A stretch of DNA of 64,000 bases from Datnioides undecimradiatus (taxonomy: Eukaryota; Chordata; Actinopteri; Lobotiformes; Datnioididae): positions 15,936,016 through 16,000,015 of the forward strand of contig WARS01000011.1 of assembly GCA_008933995.1 (NCBI GenBank), read 5' to 3'. The notes under the pieces were generated by a model that had not been told where the DNA came from, did no database searches, and saw nothing but the letters and a program-made list of their open reading frames with translations. Shown piece after piece: positions 11,901-26,006 of this stretch; within the stretch, counting starts at the first letter, position 1; every line of letters starts with the position of its first letter. The translations under genes and the position numbers were made by a program.

Positions 11901-14900
11901 CATTATTTTGTTCCGCACCTTTTTAGGGATGCACAGCATAACCAGATTGATGCAAACGTGTTGCTTTGCAGACAGGCAAAACTATAATTTATCTGCAGTG
12001 CTTATTGCTTTCCTTCAGCTGTCTTTTTAAATTTTAGTTTCACAGCGCACTTGAAGCTGTACTTCAGACGGTGACAGAAGAGCTGATGCAGAGGTTGTGC
12101 ACTACGGCACGGGAGAGAGGAGGAGGGGGTTGCAGGAGCGGGGAGGTCGTTGTGACAAACCCAGTCAGTTCAAGCTCACAGTGCACATGTGCTTGGCTCC
12201 TCGGGGAGGCGAGGCAGAGAGGCTGACTCCCTTGCTCCCCTGGCCGACTTTAACCCTCAGGCCAAAGTGTGACACTGGCAGTCTCAGATGGGAGTGCATG
12301 TCAAGTGTGCAGCGGAATACCCCAGGTGCCAACAAGGATGTAAGTGCCCTCAAGCATAACTAGTAAGTCTGTGAGGTGCATGTGAGGAAGCCTGTTCTAT
12401 TGATAAAGCGACTTGGACCGTGTTGTTATTTAAAGCAACATCCTCAATAAAGCTTAACCCGTTCAGGCACACAATCATATATTATTAGAACCCTTTAACT
12501 AAAATGTTGATTCCATGCGACGTGATCTCTGCGAGAGTGGGACTGGGAGCAGGAGCCTTTGAATTTCCTTGGGGAATCCCGGCAGCTGTGCTTCCCATCA
12601 AAAACATTTAAGGATAAATAAAATAGGTTTTTACAAGAAGGAGTCAAACCTCTTAGTGATTCATTGTGCGTTCAGGCCTTCACGCAAATAGCAGAATGAC
12701 ATCTGGAATAACTCCCATTGGTGGCAGATGTTTAAATGCAAAACAGTGCGAACGGCACAAACTGCGCTGGTTTAAATTAGTGCGCGCCCCAGCGGCCAAT
12801 GAAAAGGCATATATGAAAATACAAGCGTAGGTAATGACAATATGTAATTCTGTTTAGCTAAATCTATATCAGTTGGTTTATAAGTTGGTGGATTATAGGT
12901 TCTTCATATTTCACTTTCCCTGCAAGAGCATACTGGGAGTCGCTATTTTAAATCCAATTTTGACATCACACATCCAACCGTAAACAACGACAGCAATAAA
13001 AAGGTATTTTCCACAGTTTCCAAAGCAAGACAAAGACTGCAAAGCTCATATTTTCTAAAAGAAACTCCTGCTTTAACACTGTTTGCACTTACATAGATGT
13101 AGAGCACTGGTTTCTGCAGCAAACTGCCATATGAGGCACATTTAGAAACTTGCATATGTTTCTACCCAGGAGACAACTGTGCTCAGCGAGATCTGAGTGA
13201 GGGTGCTGCTAACGAGCGGTGGTTAAATGAACAGTGAATTTACACACTGACACCGCTCTGCCGCAGCCCACTGGCCAGGGTGCATGCAAATCCTGGCGCC
13301 AACCAGCCTCATAGACACCAAACTCGTTCCCGAAAATGAGAAACCAGACTGCATAAACTTGCGAATTACTGTTTGCGTCCTCGATGAATCTCGTAACTTG
13401 AGACATGTTGAATAAATTCAGCATCTGTCTGATGCAACAGTACGTTTAGACTCCACAGCTGTACATGTCCTCCCTCTTTCCAACGCCGGGCCTGATGAAT
13501 GGGATTCTGCTCACCGGAGAAGGCTTGCTTTCCAAATGGGTGCATTTACAATGTCATATTCCACAGCGACGTTGCACGATCATAATCAGGGTCATATTTT
13601 CCCCAGACTAAAATCGCGGTAGAGGCGGACAGGTTTATGTTGCAGATCAGCCACGTGGATTGTTCTTTTTCCTCAAACGTAGTAAAAAGTATTTCTTTAC
13701 ACCTAAAGAAGATACGGGACTTGTTCAAAGTGTTGAATAAGCATCTGTTTCAGTAGTCGGACTCTTTTCTACAGCCAAGATTAATTATACGCTGATGTAT
13801 TTCAGATTTTCTGTACAGACCCTCATGTATTATCAGGCTTGTAGATTACACTGGCTTGTTAAAGTAGAAGAAACTTCCCAAATTATTCAGGAACAAGTCA
13901 GAAATCGTGCTGCCGCAAACCATAAATCATATCATTATCGTTTTCCTTCTATACCAGAGCCAGTCTCTAGGCAGGAGCTTTGCCAATTATAACAACCACA
14001 GCGCTAATAGGATTAGGAAATCAACATTACTGTTATTTATTTAAACAATATCATGTGCTGTAGTACAAATTTAAAGTTTTATTCATCGTAAACAAAGCCT
14101 ATGAACTGATAGAACAAATTGTTGTATTCTTCAGAGCACCTTTGTAAAGGTATATTCATTTGATGCCACATAAAAAGTGTGCATGGTCGTGCATAACCAA
14201 CGTTCTCAGATGGATATCTACCATATTTCTGTTTATATGTGAGTGAAAGTTACACTAAAAATAAAGTAAGGAGAGCCACAATGTCCCTTTCACCTGCAAC
14301 TTCCACAGCATGTCCAAGGTCCACCCACCGGGTTTCCTCCCACTCAGCTGTGACTCGCAAAGAACATCTACAAATGGAGACACACAGGTGGCATTGTTAC
14401 GAGTGGCCTTATGTAAAAAAAAACCATGTAGTTTAGACTGTGAACCAACTGAAAGCCCACAAAAATGATTTATCTTTATTTTTCATACGCATCTGATCCC
14501 AGGTCTTCAAGCAACTTGGTGGAGAAACTTATTTTGCCACTTGTTTACACAGTTATATTCTTTTAGTTGCCACAAATATCATGCAAAAAAACACGGCACG
14601 GGCAGATGTTGCAACAATCATCGACCAGTAAATCAAAGGTTTTGATTCGCGATACGCTTTTATGTTCGCCTGCATGCACTGGTGCAGCCTCACTAGACTG
14701 TCACAGTGGCGTGCTGTCCCGATCGAGCTGCATTCAGGACCGAGGGATGTCCAGTGTGTTTGTCCAGGGTGGCGTCTCCGCCGTCCGTGGCATGTCCTCT
14801 GACATGATCAGAAGGTGAGCCAGAATGTGCTCGGGCATAGACAGAAAATGTGATTCTTCTGGGATGAGGATTAGCACCTCCCTCTGAGGCCACAGTTGTC

Positions 14901-17900
14901 TAATGGAGAAAGTTGGCTCGTCCCATGCTGCTGCTTTGTGAGTCAATGAGTTTGAATTTCATTTCCCGAGATGTCATAAGGGGGCACTGAATCTGTGAGT
15001 GTGTTGATTAAAACCCAATTTAAATCCACGAAAAAACTGGGCCAAAGCCTCAGTGAGTGATTTTGATGGAAAAATACATTATTCAAGTCAAGGTGCTGTT
15101 ATTTTCTATTTGCCGTAGTGAATGGGGGTTGTAGGAATCCAAGGAACAGTCGAATGTTTTGAGAAATACACTTGTTGGCCATCAAATCCCTTGTCAGGTG
15201 TGAAGATTGATATGCATTTCATCCGTGTGTGCTGGTGTGGCACAGGAGGTCCAGTTGCAACCAAACACGAGAGCCACCCGTGATTTGATCCAGATAAGGA
15301 ATAAATATTTAAAAGAATAATTTTATGTTTTCCTTTAAGGAAATTCTCGTGCTCATTCCCAGATCATCAAATGCAATGTTTTGTGCCAGGAGGCCTCTCT
15401 GGCCTCGTAGTTAACTTATTAAAAGGGTCGCTGTTTGATTAGGTAAAGGCACCAAAACTACACAGTGAGCGCTAGGAAAAGATTGTGGTGTGGGTTAAAT
15501 AAGTATGTAGCATATGTGAGGTAAGTAAAGCACATTACGGATGTTAAATCATTAACTGGAGTTTAAATATGTCAACACCGACTTTTAGTTTCAACCAGTC
15601 TTCTGGTTGAGAGCTCTGCCTTTCACCCATCCATCCACTCCAACCCTCTCTCTGTGTAGACTTTGTTGCTCCTCACACTGTGTATATTGTATATTACTGT
15701 AAATTGGTTTGCATTCGTGTCAGCTGAAAGCCAGGTGCGTCTAAAACCGACGCCACTTGGCGCGCCCGTACAAACCACTAGGGTGGCGAGACGACGACCT
15801 GTGAGTGAGAACAGTCTGGCTGCACATATGTCATTTCCTCCAGCAACAAAACTCATGCATTTAAAAATAATTCCAGTGGAAAGTCTGAATAAAGAATCCC
15901 TGAATAAAGTGCATTTTCATCGAGAAACCTCGCCACGTATATACGCCGCTGCCTCAAGAACACACTTAACCTGCTGTGACATCAGAAAAAAACGATGTTT
16001 GTTCCTTTCCTTTAGAAGACGGTACGCTGACGCGGTAATTGTTCAAGCTCCACTTTATCTTGGTTACGTTTTTTTGTGAAGGAAGAATTACTATATGTTC
16101 AGAAATTGTACTTCTCTGAACCACTGCAGAATGATTAATAGTCCGTTCTGGCGCTTTCAAATGTGTGCCCACAACGCCCATCATCTGGAAATGGCTTGCG
16201 TCCCATCATGCACTGGAACACAGAGTTCTGGCAGCAGGCAAAATCTAATTTGACTTTAAATCTGATCTTTAAGGCTGGCCATCCACGTTATAATTTACAG
16301 CAGGACAGAATTAAATTTGTGCTTTTCAAAAGTACGCGCTGTCATCGAAAAGAACGTATCATCACTGTTTTCTGTCACGATAGAAGGTGCCGTATGAGTA
16401 GGGACGGAGGCACGCGGGCCACAAGAGGCAATCTTTGTGTAGAAACCAGTGAAAGTTTAACTCATACCTCTTTTATATAACCTTTTATGGCTGAGTTACC
16501 AAGCTGGATTTGGTATAAGGGACTGTCGGGAACAGACTGCGCGAGCTTATGCCTCATTTTCGTGCGGCACCAAATGTTTCGTGATTCAAAAGTTACAAAA
16601 ACGGCGGTGATTGCAATCGGCGCGTCATCGGCGTCTGCTGGAAGTGCTTGTTTTTGCCACTTAGTCAAGTGTCTGACAACATTATGGAAATTAGACCCTA
16701 CAAAAATGTTTTTCTTTATCTTCGCGTGATTGGATCTGTTACTGTGACTAATTAAGTTTTATCAAGGAGAATTCTTGTTCGGAGCCTTGCAGAAGCAGAG
16801 TTGATGTCTCTCCATCAACTCGCTCGCATTTTGACCAATGTCTTCCTGCAACAGCTCAATATTTGTTCATGTTTTTTTAAAGAATTAACACTATTAGCCA
16901 AGAAGACATTTTCAACTTTTTTTCTATTTGCTATTTTTGCATCTAAATGAATAATAAATAAAACAAAAAACAATAAAATGAAATAAATGGACAATAAATA
17001 CGTATTTAATGTATGTATAGAATGCAGAGTGAATATACATTACAGTAGCAAAGATATATCTCATACTCATACAAATAAATGAAAGTATTTTCATGGTGTA
17101 TATACGCTGCGTTCACTTTTTATCTCCATAGTTTTCAGATGGACCACCATTTTTCAACAACAAGGAGTCTGGGTCCCTCTTAGTGCACATTCTCTTTAAA
17201 AAGCACTTTTAGTTATTGTAGTACCTTGACCTGTTGGGGTCCTTTTTGAGGGACAGAGAAGTCAAGAAATGAATTTATAGATTGGGTGAGTTAAAAAAAA
17301 CCCAAAAACTTGTGCTCTCTTTGTAAAGTTTCTTTCTAGTCCATCACTTGGTGACCCTTAAACGCTTTTCCACGCAAGTAGTGTTTGGCCAAAGGATCCA
17401 GATGATTGTCCATTTAAAACACTCTTGCAGTTGGCCAGCTCAGGGCTGCAGATTTCTACAAATCCTTTGAGTCTTCCAATGTAGGACCAAAACGTCTCAA
17501 CATTCCTGTGTAATTGCCTGCAAAAGGTATGCATGGCAGTTTCATACATCTGCCCATTCAACGTCATCAGCGGAGTTACACGGGACCCGCAGATGGCATT
17601 GTATCCTCCCTTTGAAGGTATTTCTGTGCTTCTTAAAATGTCTTCAGTGCAACCAGGGGATAACTACTGGAAACTGCCAATTTTTTAGCTAGCCTACGTG
17701 AGAGTTTTCTGGTTTCGTTGCTTTCTGAGTCACCTCCGTTCTCCGGCGGCGCTGAGTTGAATCAAAAAAAACCTGTAATCTTTCTGGAACAGTCGAGTCA
17801 TGAAATGCAGAAGTTTTCTAACGCGTTACATATACAGCATAGGAACATATTAACAACCAATGCGTTGAGGCGCCTGAATTAATCATCGCACCGCTGTAAC

Positions 17901-20819
17901 CAGGATAATTGAACGACAAACTCGATGCTGTTGCCGCGTGTGTGGAACAGGCTCGGGGCTTGTCAGCAGCCCCCCTACACAACTGATAATCTCCAGTGAG
18001 ACCGCTTGTATCATTTAGCAGCATTTGGCTGAGCGCTTTGTACCCTTGCCTTTGACGAATAAATTGCTAAATGCAGTCTGGCAAGCCAATGTTACATCTT
18101 TAGAGGTCTCCCTCAGTTATTATTTTACGGTGTCACTATTAATGAAGTTTGTTTACTAATCTCCAAGTTAAGGATGGAACAGTGACTATTTTTGAGAAAT
18201 GAACATGTAGCCTGAGAAAGAATCAGCGCCCAAACCGAAGCTATCAGGTTAAGTTATTCAGCTGATTGAAGCCCAGGCATTCGAATTAAGTTGTGCTTTA
18301 TAGTAGGAAGCCGTGTTGGTGCTTAAAAAAAGGCAACGCCACATGCGGTCTTACTCAGACTTGGGGAGTTGAGTTAAACCGAAGCTACTTGTGCTGGCGT
18401 GTTTGGAAGCAGACATATCCTATCCTCCAACAGATTTTGAGATGTGCTTGGAATTCAGTTAGCATGTTCGGATTGCATTTTCAGCCGTGCAAGTTGAATA
18501 ATATTTCAATCATATTTAAATCTTGTCCGATTGTGTTACATTACTTTTCAGACTTCAGAAAAAAAATAATTAGCTGGAATTGGATGTGCTTGAAAAAAAA
18601 AAAGAAGTACAATCTGATGAGTCCCTATCTTAACATTGCATAAGACAGTCCTGATCATTTTTCATGTATTGCAAGAGATTGAATCAGGTCAGATCAGGGC
18701 CAATTTGAGTGGCAGTGTCCTGAGTTTCTGCTCGACTCCGTGAGCAGCAGTGATGCAGGCTGACAGGAGCTACCTCGGTATTATACAGAAAATTTATGCG
18801 ACCAGGTCCCGGCTTAATCAGTTTCCCCATAATCTGGGACTGTGTTGGCAAGCTGAAATACAGCTTCTTGCACTATACATAATCTAAAAAAAAGGTCGAG
18901 TTTGAGTTTGGTTTATGCAAAATTTGATACTTTTCATTTGTAATTCCTTTTAGACTGTTGTTTGCTGACTTCAAATGTGTACATGTCCCGGAGGCTTATC
19001 GTCGTTGGGCTTCCAGCCTGACTTTTATGAACGGTGCAGACATTTAAATGTGCCCTCAGCCTCTTGCCTTGAGGATCAGGAGCGTGGGTCACTTTGATCT
19101 CTCAGCCACTGTCTTTTAAGTTTCCTACCTTGTGTAAAACGTGCCTTATCAGAACGACTGAGGGTGGTGGTGGAACGGGGGGGGGCGAAGAAAACCATGT
19201 GCATTACTGCTTGGACAGCAAAATTCTGGCTAATCCCCTGAACCCCGCCGATAGCAAGGCTAGCAGTGCATCATTACTCTTTCATGTGTCGGGCAAGCAG
19301 CTGGGTTGTCATCACTGGCAGAGAAAGTGTCAAAGTGGATGTTTACATCAATAATTAAAACTGAGGGCTCCGAGAGTCATAACAGCTGAGGTTCGGGTTG
19401 GCGTTGCACTTTAATATTTCCTACGGTTTGTCCCTGAGCCATCCATTACTGACACATTTTCCAAAAGTGCTGGATTGTTGATGCGCCGCAGATTGCGATA
19501 CCTAACTGGAAAGGATAGCTGAGAGATGTTCTCGGTTTTGCTGGAATTATTCACTGCGGTGGTAAATTTACACCAAGCGTAAAGGGTTGATTTGAGCTTC
19601 GCATTCTTAAATCTATCGGCTATCTATCTATCTAAACAAAAACAGATACGGATAATGTCAGTAGAACATGTTCATTGGCTAGCTGATGCTAATTAACCAT
19701 AAAAACACTTACTAAAAATATGTAAAGCTGAGATTTTACCCTTTGAAACAGGATCTTATTCCCTGACATTGCTTTGAAGGACATACAAATGGGAGAGAAT
19801 GGCAAAACCAGCAGGACCCTAATGACTCTTTTCAACCCCATACGCACTCACCTATAGGATATTAATAGTGTTAAAACACGTCTGTAACCGGTAACAGTAG
19901 TAGGAATAATCAGAATGGAAGGCACTTGAGGTTGATGTGCAAAGTGAATTAGTAATGCTTTTCCCAATACAAGCACTTCAACCTTTAATGCCCGGCGACA
20001 CCGGGAGGCACCCCGATGTGAATGTGTTAGACCATTTAAATATTAAGGATGGCGTATGTATGAACACCAAGTAAGACTCTTCTTGGATGAGGACAGGGTT
20101 CAGCAATGGGCCCATCAGGATATAAAGGTCCTCATTTGAATCCACGGTGTCATGGCCCAACCGCCAGGAAGACAGCTGTCGCCAGATACCTTCAATAAAC
20201 TGTGAGGGCGGTGAAATCTAGAAGTCCTCTTTAAAGTAAATCTCTAGTGATCGTGATATAAATGTCAGTGAAATTTACCGTATGGACCGACGTCAGGTGA
20301 ATAGGAGCCATGAGGGCATTCCTTTGATATTTCGTTTTGTTGCACTTCAACACAGAGCCACATTTACTGAAGGCCAAAGGACAGAAATATGTCTGCGAAC
20401 GACTGAGACCAGCTTAAGCCTGATGGCTAGAAAAAGAACAAAACTGATTGTCAAGGGCAAGAGAAAGCCATATCAGGCAGAGTCGGAAACCGAGCTCGAC
20501 AGGGACACTGGATTATAAAGATGGCAATGATAAAGCGTTATCCCAATATAACAGCTAAAATGCTTTCATATAATTGATATAATTGATTAGTTTCAGAGTT
20601 ATGACATTCGATATCTCTTTTTTTTTTTTTGGGCCACTTACTCCATTTATACTAAACTCTGATATTAGAGTCTAATTTTAACAATATGGCCTGTAAAGTA
20701 ACTTGTGCATTGGATAAGGGATGCGACGTTAGTATTTCTGGCTGCATATGTTTCCAGTATATATTAATATGTAAAGTATTTTTTTCCAATATATAACACA
20801 TAAAAATGCTTGAGGAACT
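11901..20819. other. Long noncoding stretch, transposon-poor
   Basis: Almost nine kilobases show no recognised transposon, and the only simple repeats noted are short (for example TATC units at 19621-19634). Many short open frames occur, the largest 138 codons at 15663-16079, none with a recognisable domain. A minus-strand frame open from about 17660 to 17358 is discussed in the findings. Segments 12530-12860 and 18660-18860 are the most enhancer-like by composition. Confidence 0.55.
12530..12860. promoter_or_regulatory. Candidate conserved noncoding element
   Basis: The block has mixed GC content without repeats. It carries an E-box CAGATG (12725-12730), GGCCAAT (12794-12800, a CCAAT box) and a TATATG about 10 bp further on. 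The CCAAT/TATA spacing is too close to be a typical promoter. No open frame suggests a following exon. The regulatory role is inferred. Confidence 0.25.
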
Positions 20820-21023
20820 ATATCCCCCTGACTACCAGTAGTTCAAACCTGAATATCTCCCACCCACTTTACACTACTGAATGCTACTCCTTTTGCTATC
20901 TACAGAGGCTTTTCAATGGTACCAAATGTGAAGGGGTGGGGCTTTGGTACCTTACAAAGATTGGGGAATTTAAAAAAAATTATGATTGGATAATATTTTT
21001 TTTCCTGGTAGTCAGGAGGATAT
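20820..21023. mobile_element. MITE-like element with 19-bp terminal inverted repeats
   Basis: The left end ATATCCCCCTGACTACCAG (20820-20838) is the reverse complement of the right end CTGGTAGTCAGGAGGATAT (21005-21023) with a single mismatch. The unit is 204 bp and has no coding capacity, which fits a nonautonomous DNA transposon. If the duplicated target is the TA inside these ends (20821-20822 and 21021-21022), the termini begin TCCCCCTGAC, which would fit a TA-targeting superfamily. I cannot name the family. Confidence 0.75.
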
Positions 21024-23643
21024 TGGTATCACAAAGTCATATTAAGATTATTTAAGTGAAATAAGTCAGTTATTTGTCCTCTGAGTGCTATAGCTTCTAG
21101 CAATATCAGTGCAAATTGGTACACAATCCACAGAAACTGTATATTCCTGCTCATCGGCTCACATGTTAGTGAAATTTTCTCATCTACGATGGCTAAAAAT
21201 CATTTTTCAGTCAGGCACTAGGTGTGATGTGTATATTCTGCTGAGGAGATGTTTACTTAGGCAGGTGGTCAGTAGACAATACAATAGCCATTGTTGGATC
21301 ACAGTCGAACAGGGCAGGAAATTGATAAATTGTAGAACTTCCAAAAATATTTTCAACCCCAATACTGACAGAAATCAAACCAAAAACAAAATCGTCCCCA
21401 ACTACCCCCCAAACCTCCCACTACCACTGAGTACACAGGGTCATTGAGGAGCTGCTTTTCCCACTCTGGCAGTGGGAGAAAACATTGTAGTGTGATTTAT
21501 GATGTTAATCATTAGTCGGAGAGGAGCGGAAGCATAGCGGGAGTGGTGAGAAGCTGCAGTGCTTGATGGAGTGTGTCCCCTCTGCCTGAGCCAAGCCTAC
21601 AGCGGGCTCCACACAGAGAGCTTGAGCCCATTGCTGTCTGGTGGAGCGAGATGGACAGCAACTAGTGAGACGCATGCTCTCATTGCATTACTGGTAGTTA
21701 AGAATGGTTTCACAGTGGAGTCCAAAAATGTTAAACATCATGTTCCACCCCAGACAGCCCAGCCCCAATCAAACACTATTCACGAGCAAGGAACCAGCTG
21801 CGACACAAAGGTTTCAGACATGTGGCACTTTTTCAGTAGTTTTGAGCTTTGCCAGCTGATAAAAAAACATTTTCTTTGACCCCGCTGATTGGGATTTGGA
21901 CAGAACCCAATCGCAACATGCAGTACAGAGATAACAGCAGCTGTGTAGTTCACAGTCAATTTGCTCTTTAAAGATGCATCAAGCTATATTTATTACTATT
22001 ACCGGCAACAAATTACTACAATACAGAGTAATATGAGGATGACGGTTAGCGAGAAAACCCCGAAACTCAGTGATTTCATTGCCAAATAGTAGACTGTTAT
22101 GGTTTTAAAGACTCAAGCTTTCAGCCGTGCTTTTCAGCTTCTTTAAAGCTGCAGCGGAACGGAACAAATCGAAAGCACAAGGCTGACCTTTTATCACCTT
22201 ATAAAGTTACTAGGGAAAACTTGTTAGCAAAGAGTTGCTACCAGAGCTTCTGAAAGGCAAATGCTAACTGTGCAGGGAGGATTACTTATAGTTGACATAT
22301 CAGAGCTTTTTTTTGGCTGACATTAGCTGTCTGGCTGCAGATGGGAACAACACAGATGAGACAGGAAACCAAAACAATGAGCTGAAAGAAGCTAACACGG
22401 TAACACAGAGTTTTCTGTGCGAGTGACTCCTCTTCTGTGTGGGGTTCTTGCTCAAATATACTTGGTAGTAACTATAGTACCAGATGCAATTATACACCTT
22501 GCCATTAATTGTGATTATTACTGGACCATTAAATCTCTCTCAGTAGCAGGAACCCATTCAGGGCCCAGTTTGATTCCTGACTGCTTAATACTGAACTGGC
22601 AGTTCAGAAAAGGGAAATGCCACCCACAGCTTCGGCATCTAACCAGCAGATCCCACCAAGTCTCTGTCACATACCGGAGAGGAACATGGTCTCTATCAAA
22701 AGCTGGCCGCTTTGTGAAGCATGACAAAAGTTCTGGACGGGTGGGAGGGGAGCGTTTCATATCACACGAGCTGTCAGGGAAGTTCAAAGAGGGTTCAGAG
22801 AGGAGTCAGACTTCACCTTGACGTGAGCTGTTGGTGCAAACAGAAGCGAGACTCCACCTGACGTCTCACATACTGCAGACATTTCCCTGTCTCCTCGAAT
22901 GGCAGGTCAGATTGCTGGAATCTCCCCTCTGATGACAAGTTTTTGTTTTTCTTTCGGATGCCTTTCGACTGCTTCAATAAAATATAACGGGCCACCGCTG
23001 AGGCGGCCATCTCTGGCAGTTCAGGAAGATGTATTTGTTTAGGAGAAAAGACAATTGAAGCTCCCAGCGTGTACAGCATGACAAATAACGAATATTTTCG
23101 AAAAATATGTGACAGGTACTTCGATAAATTCGGGGTATGATTCTCTGGTTTTCAATTCATTTCAATGCTGATTCATCGGTCAAAGTTTATTGGATACGCT
23201 TGAGGATCCCATTTCCAATAGTCGACTTCTTGTCCTTGAGTAAATAACAATGAGACTTGAAATGGCTAAACTATACCTGGACAAATATAATAGAAAATAA
23301 GGACCATTGAATTTTAATGGTATTGCGGACAGCTTTCACTTTAGTCGTGCTCATCGTCAAAATATCTCTGCAGAGTTCGGTGCCTGAACCCGTACCTGGA
23401 GCCTGAATTATGTGGATGACAAACTGTTCACAAATGATCCATGGGAGTGTGGGTGCATTTATGTTGCTTTCGCATTTTACTGGACGGATGATGGATGTGG
23501 GATTAGGCAGTATCATGAATCATATCAATGTTTTCCCAGTCACTGTCGGGACTTGTGCAACTAAGCCCGGTTCCTGAAAAATTCTCGTGTAGAGGCGACG
23601 GATAATACGGCAGCCTCTTATGGATTAACATAGAAATTATTAT

Positions 23644-23657
23644 CCCCCCCCCCCCCC
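23644..23657. repeat. Poly(C) tract
   Basis: Fourteen C residues in a row, followed by further C-rich sequence. Confidence 0.85.
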
Positions 23658-24034
23658 ACCTCCCCTCCCAACATCCAAGCATGGAAACAATACCGCCATA
23701 ATTTACAGAATTTGAGTCGACAAAGTCCCCTTGCTACTTAACTGTAATTGAATCAGCATTAAAATGAAAATAAACCCTAAAATCCATATGGGATGCAGCG
23801 TAGTGTACGTGACTCGAGGGATGTCATCCCCCATTTTAACAAAATTACCAAAACGCATCCCCCTTGTTATCCTGCCATTCCTCTCCATCCCAACTGAGGT
23901 CAACCAAATAGTTACTGAGAATTATTAAACTTTGACAACGCGTTCCCGTTTTAGCCAGCGCAGCATTGCTTGTCTTTATGGCACTGGTGTAGCTGATCAG
24001 ACCGGCTGTATGCACTGCAGACCATCATGCGTGA

Positions 24035-24073
24035 TGCTTCTCAGCCAATCAAATCTGTGCATTCTGAGAAGCA
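24035..24073. repeat. Short inverted repeat
   Basis: TGCTTCTCAG (24035-24044) is followed after 19 bases by its exact reverse complement CTGAGAAGCA (24064-24073). The 10-bp arms are too short for a typical microRNA precursor. It may be chance. Confidence 0.5.
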
Positions 24074-24674
24074 GGTGACATCCGCACTTGGGGGACAGAT
24101 GACAGAATAGACAACAGTTTGAGAAGTAAGAGCGTCATAGAAAACTAATTTTACATGGCGCGCTTAAGAAAACAGAAAAGCAGGGACTGAAAACATGCTA
24201 CGTGTTGATTCTTCCCACGGGAAGTTCAAAAGTAGTAGTTCTCATATCTGAGACCGTGGCGATTATTAAAAGCTGCAATGTGAAGCACCACTTCAAGACA
24301 GAGCATCTTTTGAGCAAACGTGCCCACTCAAATCCACACCGCGGGCACAGACAATAAAATATTTTATATAAGTATGAAAGTAAAGTGATTATGACTCAGT
24401 GCCAGTATTGTCCGATTGGAGGGTTAGGGTCATTACGCATACCTGTCCCCCCTGTTAAATGTTAATAAATTACCTACTGATAATACCTGTTCATTATAAA
24501 CAAAACAGGATCAGACTCAGCCACCTGTCAAGTTCATTAAAACTGCAGCGAGTCATTTGCTTCATATGTCACAGCTGTTTTGATCGACCACAACAACACA
24601 CTTAAACGGCCAAGTAAATGTCAGGTTTGTTGTTGGCACTGACTGCTTTTGTCCTCCTCTGTCAACAGAAAGCC

Positions 24675-24688
24675 CCTCTCTCTCTCTG

Positions 24689-24722
<34 letters not shown>
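24675..24722. repeat. Compound (CT)n(CA)n microsatellite
   Basis: A CT run with one G interruption passes directly into about ten CA units. Confidence 0.95.
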
Positions 24723-25985
24723 TCACTGCAGTCTCTTTCTATAGTCTGCTATGTCAACAACCTCAGACATCATTAGGGGTCCAGAGAGATCATCGCAGCA
24801 CCAGCCATCAACAGACAAGGATCGCTGTTCTCACCGTTCACCAGGTTCACTTTAACGCTTAACTCACAGATGCTTTGATTACAACAGCGGGGGAGACAGA
24901 TCTAGAGAGAAACAGTCAATTCATCATTGCAGGAATTTCCCCCTTGTATGACAGGACCCGTCTCTGTTAACGTGCCTGTGTGCATACGACCCGTCTTAAG
25001 TTAAGCTATAGGTAGCGTAGGTTCAGCCGCGGATGCTGGTTGCATCCAGACAGCTGTGATGCAAACCAAATGACCTGACTGGGTCAGCGTGTCCTTGCTG
25101 CGGTAGAGCAACACGGGTAAACAGGCGCATTGAGATCCAGCTGAATGGGAACGAGTCTCAAGAGGAAAAGACCGGATCAGGAAAGGAAAGTCTGCGCGTC
25201 CTGTGATTTAGATCATTTGTGGCAATCCACTTCTTGTGAAATGTCTTCATTGAAATGACTTATTTGGAGCTTTAAAATTTATTTGAAGCTGTGCAGGTAA
25301 TATTTTTTAGGGAGTTTCTAATGTTTCTGATTATATTTTATGTTACAATAAATTCAGTTAATATGTTTTGGAAGTGAGACAGCAGTAAAAATCAGGTCTA
25401 AATCACATCTGATACAGACACACCTCAATGTTTCAAACATCCCTCTTTTTAGTATTTGACATTCTGAACTTTTAATTAAACCGCAGCACCAACAATTTGT
25501 GAAAAAATGATGTTTGTCTTTTCTGCTTCTACTGACATGCAAATCAGTTTGGTTGGGGTCAAGTCGAGAACACCAGCTCCATTTATTGCATCACTATGGT
25601 AACAGACGTTACCCGAGACAGCACGACATTAGAGGGGTTATCAATCACAACGCAGACCCAGCAGCTCCAAATAATATCATTAAATCAATGTTTATTTTAT
25701 GTCAAATTGCTTCTTTTTTGTTACCTTTACACAGGTGAATGTCTGGTACATTTAAAATGGGATTTTGCAGAACGCATGCTCGCGTGCCATAACGTCCAGC
25801 AATAAGGCCTTTCCCAAAAATTGGCCATCTCAGGAAATAACTGTTGTGAGCCGGCTCCGTGTTCAACAAATTGGTCTCTTAAATACATTACAGAAAAGAG
25901 TGCACCACCTGAAGACAGGAAACATTTTCCCTGGCTTGATTACTGATTACACCTTGATTAACAAGGAGATTGGAGGAGGTGCGCT

Positions 25986-26006
25986 TGTGTGTGTGTGTGT
26001 GTGTGT
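25986..26006. repeat. (TG)n microsatellite
   Basis: A perfect TG run of 21 bases. Confidence 0.95.

Noticed and set aside
12794-12816. CCAAT plus TATATG as a core promoter
   Set aside because: The two boxes are about 10 bp apart, much closer than in real promoters, and no exon follows.
15663-16079. 138-codon plus-strand open frame
   Set aside because: No domain, no flanking splice sites in frame, and overlapping open frames on the other strand suggest chance.
24035-24073. Hairpin as a possible microRNA
   Set aside because: Arms are only 10 bp with a 19-base loop, too short for a microRNA precursor, and no known microRNA seed family is recognised.
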